The position numbers and the translations under genes were made by a program. The notes under the pieces are model-generated. The model saw only the letters and a program-made list of their open reading frames with translations. It had not been told where the DNA came from and searched no databases. A stretch of 64,000 bases of DNA from Cyclina sinensis (lineage: Eukaryota > Mollusca > Bivalvia > Venerida > Veneridae): assembly GCA_012932295.1 (NCBI GenBank), contig JAAONU010000002.1, forward strand, positions 16,281,388-16,345,387, written 5' to 3'. Below are positions 55,711-64,000 of the stretch, piece by piece (within the stretch, counting starts at the first letter, position 1; each line of letters begins with the position of its first letter).

Positions 55711-56771
55711 GTATATAAGACACATAAGTTAATTATTAAACGCTTGTTTAACGTCAACTTTGAAAAAAAAACAACAACAAATGAACAGACGAAAGAGAGC
55801 AGTATTTAGAACATGGGTAACAAGACATCAATAAACCGAACATTTGTTTTACCTTCTTTTGTAAAAGTAGGTTTTGATCGCAAAGTTTAAAGTTATAATT
55901 TCATAATATATATGTATGCATACATGTATGCCAGATTTCTGTACAAAAGACCAGTGAAATATTTTTGCCCAGGCATATTCCTGGATATATCCTATAGTCA
56001 GAGCTTAAGAATCGACCAATCAGATTGCCGGTAAAGTTAATGATAGCTCTATGTTTGTGAGAGATTTGGTTGACGGGATTCTATGTAAGAGTTAACTCTG
56101 TATCAGGTATTAGCTTTTCTTATTGAAAGCAAGTAGTTGTTTTTTTTAGTGTCTGACGGACGAGCAAAAAAAGGCATGGGTTCTGGGCCTATTTTGAAAC
56201 AAAAACCATAATGCGTTTCTTCTTTCTATTGTTGTTAGTAAAGAAAACCACATGATCACATATTTTTTGTCTCAGAATGCCAAATTTTAGCTTCTCCTCT
56301 GATATTGGGAGTTAATGTTTAATTGTACTGCAAGTTTTAATCTCAAACCACATTCGTTATACAAAAGAATGTCATTCGCCCGTTACTGTAAAAGATTGTC
56401 TTAAGGTAGGTTACCGTTTACATTTGTTACTTCATTTAGTGGGTTTAACTGAGACGTTTATTTCTGTCTGAAACAAGAGGTTCATAAATTTGCTTTTTCA
56501 TTCAACAAAGAATTAATCAGAAGTTTTATGCGTGTCATGAACTTTTACAATAATTAAAGGCAGATTTTTTTCCATACATTTATAGATATTATATATAATA
56601 CGTCTCTAAATATCTGCACAAGAAGAGTTGCTCATTTCAAGCTTTCATGTTGCAAGTTCCGAAGTAGTGAAAATGTTGTTGTTGTTGCATATAAAGTACT
56701 TGAACTTCTGAGATAAAAGTAGTATTCATGAGGTATATTGTCATTTTTTTTCTTGAGAATGTAGATCTTTG

Positions 56772-56824
<53 letters not shown>

Positions 56825-59640
56825 CATACATTATACAATTGTATGTTGCATGTTATTGAATTAACTTCCTATTTTTATAAGAAGTACGACTTGTTACTAA
56901 ATTTTACGTCATTGAGACATTACTGAAGGCTTATTTCTTGAAATATATGTCATGAAAATATTTATTACAAGTATTTACTCAACTACATTCTAAATTAAGC
57001 AAATAATTTTCTTTCCAGATAAGATAATAACATATTAAAATGTCATCAATGTACACTTATACAAGTAATATGAAAATAAAAGCTAGTACATTTGTACTTG
57101 CCAGTTTAAACGATTTACAAGAGACTATAAGTCTGTATGCCAGTAACATACTAAGAAGCATGAATTGCAAATTGCTTTATATCTTTGCAAGGCTTTGCGT
57201 CGCAATATATCAGAAGTAAATGATATCAGTGCGCGACACCGCTTAAGCAAACTATGATTTAGAAGAAATGTCAGCCTAGAATAGCAAATATCAAACCCTT
57301 GCAAATATTTACAAATTCACATTATCAATTTAAGATATTGTATTAACATAATTAATACATTTTCATTGATAAATTTCAGTTTTCTTTTTAATGCATAATA
57401 GGTCTTCAGTTTAATCATCAGGTCAAGTGTATAATGTATGTTTTACCATTCTGAGTAAAGTGTTGTTTTTGTGTGTTTTTATAACAATTTTAGGCAAAAA
57501 ATTATTAACATTGTTAATGCTTGAAGCACACTTTTTTCTTAAATGTTTTATTATATGTAGACTGTACTGACAGAGTGATCCCAATACTTGAACATTTATA
57601 AAGGCTTTGATCACATAAGTAGCAAAACTAGTTGAGTAAAATTCTGAATAAACATTATTTCTTCGTGAAACTGAGACCTTGTCTTTAGTTGTCGTTTTAT
57701 CTGTAACACTGTATGCTTATTGTCTTTCCAAATAAAACCACAGCGAACTTGTAACGTCGCTTACATCAAGTATATATTGGCCTAGAGTTTTGGTCCAGGC
57801 ATACCATAACGAGATTTTTTTTCAAAATGTCTACAGATGCCAGCACCTTTTGCTATCCAGATTGTGTATTGGGATCTGTCTTGATTTCCAGCCAGCCGCG
57901 TGGCTTATGAACCTGCCCAGTATTGGCTCAGTTTGAGCTTTTCACAATCTAGGAAGCGGGTCTGTAAATATGTGTACAAATACAGTGTTTTCATTCATCT
58001 GTTTGTTCTGTTACCTTTATTGACAATTTCAAGAGTTCTTTGTTTCGTCTTCCGTTTTTTTCCTTAAGATACGGTAACATTATTTGTTTACAAAATGGCT
58101 TCTTTGCCATAAACAAACGTACTAAATAAAATTGGATTAATTACTCAAATTTAAACATGCAAGAAGCAAGCAAGGTTAACGAGAGTTGCAAAATTCAAAC
58201 AGTGTGTTCAGAGTGTTCAGAGCAAAATAAAAGTCTCCTTCATATTTCGTATGTAGTTGTAGATGTCGATGATTAAAATGAAAAATAAAAATAAAAAGGA
58301 TTTAAACAAAAGGGGACCAAAAAAAAGGAAATAAATAAATATTGTAAAATAGGTGCATTTGGCTTGAACACTCTTCAAGTTGTATGAAATAATGAAATTA
58401 TTATAGTTCTTTTGTTACCTTAACAATTTACTTGCTCGACTTAAATCATCAGTACGTATAGGTTAATGTTTGTTATCGAAAATTTACAAATTTAACTGCT
58501 CTAGCTCGTGGCAATTAATATATTTAATAAATGGAATAATGTTTTGACGATACTATTTATGTCTCAACCTACAAATCTTGAAAAAACAGCCAATCAATAT
58601 GAGCTTCAAGGATGCTTATGTTAATTAAATTCCAGAAGTCTTGTTTTAAAGATAAACATGATGCAATCGGATGTTCTCCACTAACACATTATACTCCGAT
58701 CCCGTCTTAACGCGCATGCGTAAAAGGTTTATAACAGATGCAGTTAATTCCGAGCTTTCACGGTCGAGGCGATGCGTTCATGTTGAGTCAGTTTCAGTGC
58801 AAATTAGCACAATCGCCATACCTTATTACGACCGTTGATAAAATAATCTTGATAATAGTGTATAGTTTAGGTTCCAAAGCAACAATTCAAAACGTAATAT
58901 TACACCTATTTTACACATTTACGTCCGTGACATAAAAAACGCATTTGATTGGAACTAAAACTTGTTTATCTAATCTGTCATGAAAAAATAAGTTAGTGGC
59001 TATTGAGCCAAACAGTCGATTCCGGACGCAATGTCAGACTTTGAATCAATAAGAACCGAAGCGAAGGTCGTAATCATGCGTATTAGCTTGCATAATGTTA
59101 AGCGACTGGGAATGTACACGGACAGTTTAAATTTCGGTCAAACGGAAAAAAACACTTCATATATATCTGTGCGTGACTTCAGCTTAGCCAAGCATTATTA
59201 TTAAAATAGTATCACACTTGTAAGAAACACATCTAACTTTCTACAATAAATAACCATTAATAAAGCATTGATTTGCTTAACACCACAAACTTCGTCACTG
59301 TTGCACTAAGCACTGCCACACCTCACTGAATCCTAAGACAAAAATGAATACAAAAATATATTAAAACAATTTTGAAATGAGTATATCTATGGAAGGGAAT
59401 ATCCGCCATTTCACACATTATTGTATTTGTTATTTCAATATGCCAATTTATTTCCAGTGCTGCCAATTCAATTTCTATGTTGCTTTTTAGAAGTGCATTA
59501 TCCATATTTGTATGTAAATTGCGATATTTTAATAAAAAAGCCTGTTTTTCTCCGGGCGTAAGGGAACCAAAAATGAACAGTTTATAGATAACAACACGTT
59601 GTGATACCGTTTAAATTTTTAAACACACAAGCACATTTCG
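55711..59640. other. Intergenic, no gene recognised
   Basis: AT-rich. Further AATAAA words occur near 57075 and 57648. A TA/GA microsatellite is listed separately. The short minus-strand open stretch 59323-59505 (MDNALLKSNIEIELAALEIN) has no recognisable family. Confidence 0.5.
56771..56824 (+). repeat. (TA)n(GA)n compound microsatellite
   Basis: About 13 TA units followed directly by about 14 GA units. Confidence 0.95.
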
Positions 59641-59814
59641 CATGATCACGCCATCGTGATCGAGCTGTAAAGTCGTGTTTCTGGCGTCGTCCGTCGTCAA
59701 TTTTTTGCTTTAAACCACGGTGCCGATACCACGTGACATAGAGGGATATGTGCGGGGCTGATATTTATCTACAAACCGTCGATTCAGGTAATAGATTTTT
59801 TGTGATAAAATTTT

Positions 59815-60755
59815 GGCTAACTTGAGCACAAAGTGCTCAAGGGTGAGGTTTTGGGATCATTGATTGTCCAGCGTCCGGCGTCGGGCGGTGTGCGTCGCCA
59901 ACAATTTGACTTGAACGACTTTTCCTCCTATTCTGCTAAGCCAATGTTGACGAGACATACCTGGAATACTCCTTGCATGAAGTTCTTTCAAAGTTGTTCA
60001 AAGAATTGAATTCCGTCAAGAACTCTGGTTGTCATGACAATAGAAAGACAAATTTGGAAAATCTTCTTGTCTGCCTTCACCACTAGCTAGAGGTTCTCTA
60101 CTAGGTTTGGTCAAAATATGCTCCCGGATCAAAATTGGTTCTACTCCGAGGGTCAATTTACTTTACATGGGCTTATATATAAAAACTTTATAAAATGTTC
60201 TGTTTAAAAGCAAAAGGCATAGAACTTGAATAGTTTGCATGGAGGGTCAGCTATAAATCTTTACAATGTTTGTTCAAATTATGCCGCTTGGGTCATAATT
60301 AGCTATACCCGGGGGTCACGTGATTTTACATGGAACACATTAAAAAAGATCTTCTTGTCTGAAACCACAAAGCCAAGAGATAAGATTTTTGCATTGAACA
60401 TCAGCTAGAGGTCCTCTACCAAGTTTTCTTTTTCAAATTAAGCCCCTAGGGCCATTAATGGCCCGGCCCGGGGGTCACTTGATTTTAAATAGGCTTATGA
60501 AGGGAAGACTTAAAAAATCTTCTTGTCAGAAAGCACATGGCCTAGAACTTAGATATTTTGCATAGACGTCAGTTAGAGGTCCACTACCAATTTTGTTTAA
60601 ATTATACCCCTTGGCTCTACCCTAGGGTCACATGAATTCATATAGATTTATATAGGAAGAATCTTAAAAAAGCTTCTGATGTTTGCTCAACAGCAGACGC
60701 AAAGGCAAAGTATTCAGGTGAGCGATCTATGGCCATCATGGACATCTTGTCTAAT
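59815..60755 (+). mobile_element. Old copy of the 165-bp-core element
   Basis: Left palindrome TTGAGCACAAAGTGCTCAA and leader CCAGCGTCCGGCGTCGG. About four diverged core units follow (TCTTCTTGTCxGAAA, GAGGTCCTCTACCAAG, GGCCCGGCCCGGGGGTCAC). The right end is AAAGTATTCAGGTGAGCGAT and GGCCATCATGG, as at 18760-18795. More diverged than the intron copy. Confidence 0.75.
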
Positions 60756-61470
60756 ACATTATATTTTTAATTGATAAAGTTGAGTGCCCGCCCATTGTTG
60801 TAACACGTATTGTCCTCAAATTGTTCTTCGCCAATATTTTGTAAATATAAGCCCCACCCCAAGCGGTCATGTTTTTTACGGATCGCGGTAAATTTCACAA
60901 TTTGCATAGAGAGTCATCCAAGGATATTTGTGTCAAATTATTTTCAGATTGAACTTGCAGTTTCTAAGAAGATTTTTAGTTTCCTCTATAGACATATAAG
61001 GAAAATAAACAACTACCCACGTTGACATATTTTTTGTTCATAGATCACAATAAATTTAACGATTTATATAGAGGGTCAACCAAGGAACATTTCGCCAAAT
61101 TGATTTCAGACTGGACCTGCGGTTTCTAAGAAGACGAGTTTTAAAGCTTTCCGTATCGACATATAAGAAAAAACAAGCCCATGCCCTGGCGGCCATATTG
61201 TTTTTTTTTTCACGGATCGCAATTTTTTATATAGAAGGTCACCTACGGAGTAGCTGTGCAAAATTTTAATAAATCCTGCAAGGGCTTGCTAAGGAGACGG
61301 GCTTTGAAGTTTTTTTCTTCCTGTTGACATTGCAACCACAGTTCTGGATGGAAAGCAGTCTATTTCACAAGGCTTTTGTCTGAAAGAAGTCTATAACAGG
61401 AACATCCTGGTAAGGTGTGGTTGAAATGGCCATAGTGGTTTTAGAGGTGAGCTCAAGTGAGCTAAAAAGA
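60756..61470 (+). repeat. Related diverged repeat sequence
   Basis: Two or three units share ACGGATCGC(A/G)(A/G)T, ATATAGAGGGTCA(A/T)CCAAGGA and TTTCTAAGAAGA, period about 150. The stretch ends with GTGAGCTCAAGTGAGCTAAA, an end-like palindrome of the same element family. Confidence 0.55.
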
Positions 61471-61900
61471 CACTATATAAAATTGATGAAATGCAACACA
61501 CAACGGACGCACGAACATAATAATAAAGGAATTGCGTTTGGCAAAATAGAGGTATAATGTTTAAATGCTCATTAACGATATTTTAAAGAAAACTATGTTA
61601 ATAGTGGTTACATATAAATAGTTTGCTTCCTAAAATATCATTTTAAAAATCTATTCCACATATATCTCTTCTGCATACTTTGTTCTTGTTCAAGTTATTA
61701 CATTTCCCACTTAGTCTATATTACTATTCGCTCTGGATAATAAGTTTCATAAAAAAATGATATTTGCAAAAAACAATTTAAGGACAGTATGTGTTACAAA
61801 AAGAAGCGAGCACTCGGCTTTATCCGATAAAAAATATGATGTATTAAAATAGTGATCACTATAAAAAACATATTACCTTAATCGACGATTTTTTTTACAA
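61471..61900. other. Intergenic, nothing recognised
   Basis: AT-rich sequence without motifs or long open frames. Confidence 0.5.
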
Positions 61901-62460
61901 ACTTCAGCCCCAAGTCACCTGGTATCGGCACTGAGTTAAACACCGTCTTCTCTAAAACTCCTAGACCAATTTAATTGAAATTTTGCATGGCTGTTCCTTG
62001 CATAAAGTTTTTCTAAAAAATTACAAAGAATTTAATTATCTAGTTGCTGAGTAAACCAATAGGAAAAAACTTAAAAAAGGTCTTGTCGTCTAAAAAATTC
62101 TCTCTAGTAGGTCTCTAACCAGATTTATAAAATTATGTCCCTGGGTCATAAGTGGCTATACTACAAGGGTCACTTAGTTTTACTAAGACATAAGTACAAG
62201 ATGTTTTAAAAATCTTCTCTGAAACTTAAATTATGGCATGGAGTCTAAATACGTTAGAACTAAAGCAGATAATGTGATTTTTTTGGTTGTAAATTTATAT
62301 TCTATGGAAACCATACGTTAAAAAGTTGCATAAAAATTCTAAAATACTAAATATTCAGTGAGTTACATTGTCTAGTAGACTTGTAATAAGATTGTTCAAA
62401 TTATGCCCCTAGATTGCAACCAAAAATGATGACTAGAGCCACTCTGCTATCTTTTAAATC
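61900..62460 (+). repeat. Degraded copy of the core element
   Basis: TTGCATGGCTGTTCCTTGCA, AAAAAAGGTCTTGTCGTCT and ATGTCCCTGGGTCATAAGTG resemble the start and core of the element at 16468. Ends are not resolved. Confidence 0.5.
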
Positions 62461-64000
62461 TTAAGTTTTGATTATCTTTTTTTATTTACATGTTATTTTA
62501 CTAGAAATCTTGATCAAATTTATATTTTCTACATTGTATCTTTAACATGCGATATCCACAAGCACATATTATCAAATCTTAATAGTTAGTATAGAATTGA
62601 GTATAAGTACATATTACCATACATAAAACCCAACAGAGTATACACTCTGCATTAATCAAAGAAATTTGAAACGACAAACTGCTTATGCTACATTGCTGTA
62701 TTCAATTTTAATAATCGTTGAATTATCACATGACAATGTTTGGTATTGTCGGTAAATCAACAAACAACCTTGCACATTTGTAATCAGATTACCTGAAAGT
62801 TTTTTTTTTTTAATTTTCAATCATAATATACAAACACAATAGTCACAATCAATCAAAGCATATAGGATACATACGGATAAAATATACCTGCAAGTTGACA
62901 AATTAGCTGCTACATTCCACGCCGGTATTGCATGTTTGTTTAATTTTAAAATCGCACGGTGTTTGCAACTTTATAATTTAAGCGCACAAAATACCTATTA
63001 AATATCTTTGGGAAATCCCGGGGATATCAACACTCGGACTGATTATTTTCGTGTCGTTCATGAGAGGTTTTCAGGTGTCATGGGGAGAAAGGGGGAGAAA
63101 GAGTAGTGTCTGTTGTGTCTGTGTGAAGTAAGCAGAATAGCAGAACAGCAGAATAGCAGAACAGAACAACTCCAGCTGAATAACAGACTGGCAGAATAGC
63201 AGTCTGTCCGTTTTTCCGTCCGTACGACTGTCCGCGATAACATACAGTATACGTAAAAATCGTTTAAGTTAAGTTGATGAAACTTGATATATGACTACAA
63301 GCAAACAAGGAAGTTATGCAAGTCACTTTTTAATCCCCGGATCAAAATTCGGGTTGCTATGGTAACAGAAATAGTAAATACATGGCTTTAACGGATGGAT
63401 CTTTTTATCACTCAAAAAGAGAACGAGCTACGTTAATGAAAATTAGTTTGTTAGTAGATGGTAATTTGCAGATAATGCATTTTACTTTCTTTTATCTACC
63501 CTTTACTGGAAATTCTGGTTCGTGAAATCAATTTATTTTATGCCTACCAATGAAATATAGGGAAATATCAGTGAGATAAAAGTGATAATACACTGTTTTG
63601 AATCAGTTAATTACCATTTTGATAATACACTGTTTGTGCCGGAACTACTGCTTGATGAAACTTCAGGAATTTCCCCACCACAAGAGAATCCGCTGTATTT
63701 CAGATTGTGACAGCGAGTGAAATTTATTTACCTTGTTAAATCCAATTATAATATTGAATTCCTAAGCCTAACTAGTTGTGAACAATGATGAAATTCGCCA
63801 TAAATTATTTAAAATGTCTGATTTGTTTACATAAGTCACATGGACAATATCCAATATGGCCGACTTTCAATTCAATTTATTGAATATTACTCGGTATTAA
63901 TCCGCTTTTATAATTAAAGTATGTATGGCAAAAATTCAATAAATATTGATAAACTGTGTAGACAAAAAAAAATGTTATTTGATGAAAGTGTATTCAGTTT
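62461..64000. other. Intergenic with a short AGCAGAAT tract
   Basis: About 63128-63205 is an (AGCAGAA/TAGCAGAAC)-like microsatellite followed by a CCGTCCGT stretch at about 63205-63235, likely another repeat-element start. The rest shows nothing recognisable to the window end. Confidence 0.5.

Noticed and set aside
59323..59505. Minus-strand open frame starting MDNALLKSNIEIELAALEIN as a gene start
   Set aside because: No recognisable family, splice partner or promoter was found; 60 open codons in AT-rich DNA can occur by chance.

Overview
The window is eukaryotic genomic DNA, AT-rich, with short exons, long repeat-filled introns and one very large gene on the + strand. The protein architecture, the interspersed elements (a CCGT/ACGG-microsatellite element with a ~165-bp repeated core, and tRNA-headed elements) and the base composition suggest a marine bivalve mollusc. 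That identification rests on pattern recognition only. No bacterial-style genes, rRNA, CRISPR arrays or operons are seen.

One gene fills about 0.3-55.4 kb. I reconstructed 58 coding exons (about 3,127 codons; the 5' end lies outside the window) whose splice phases agree from the first exon to the stop codon TAG at 55369-55371. The predicted product is a giant type I membrane, mucin-like/matrix protein. In order it has: about 23 EGF modules (305-15646); a NIDO domain (exons 16284-16420, 19313-19627, 27668-27857); an AMOP domain (29132-29394, 29643-29856); a von Willebrand type D domain (30096-30479, 30641-30841); the post-VWD region usual in MUC4/Mesh-like proteins (31682-33090); a second array of about 25 EGF modules (34237-50556); a short Thr/Pro linker; a SEA-like domain (51391-52909); a Cys-containing juxtamembrane segment; one transmembrane helix (54202-54328); and a Tyr-rich cytoplasmic tail. 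NIDO-AMOP-VWD is the core of MUC4, insect Mesh and the coral skeletal 'mucin-like protein', so an adhesive or matrix role at an epithelial surface is inferred.

Layout: 0.3-8.4 kb holds EGF block A. 8.6-15 kb is a zone of nested tandem duplications with two dead exons. 16.4-18.8 kb is a tandem-repeat mobile element inside a NIDO intron. 19.6-27.7 kb is an 8-kb intron carrying a broken antisense LINE in two pieces plus tRNA-headed elements. 27.7-33 kb is the NIDO/AMOP/VWD core. 34-39 kb is a unique EGF array. 39.4-49.6 kb is EGF block B, a copy of block A with its introns, expanded by a repeat element (44.46-46.66 kb) and lacking two block-A exons. 50.3-55.4 kb holds the linker, SEA, transmembrane and tail exons. 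55.7-64 kb is non-coding as far as I can see, with microsatellites and old copies of the 165-bp-core element.
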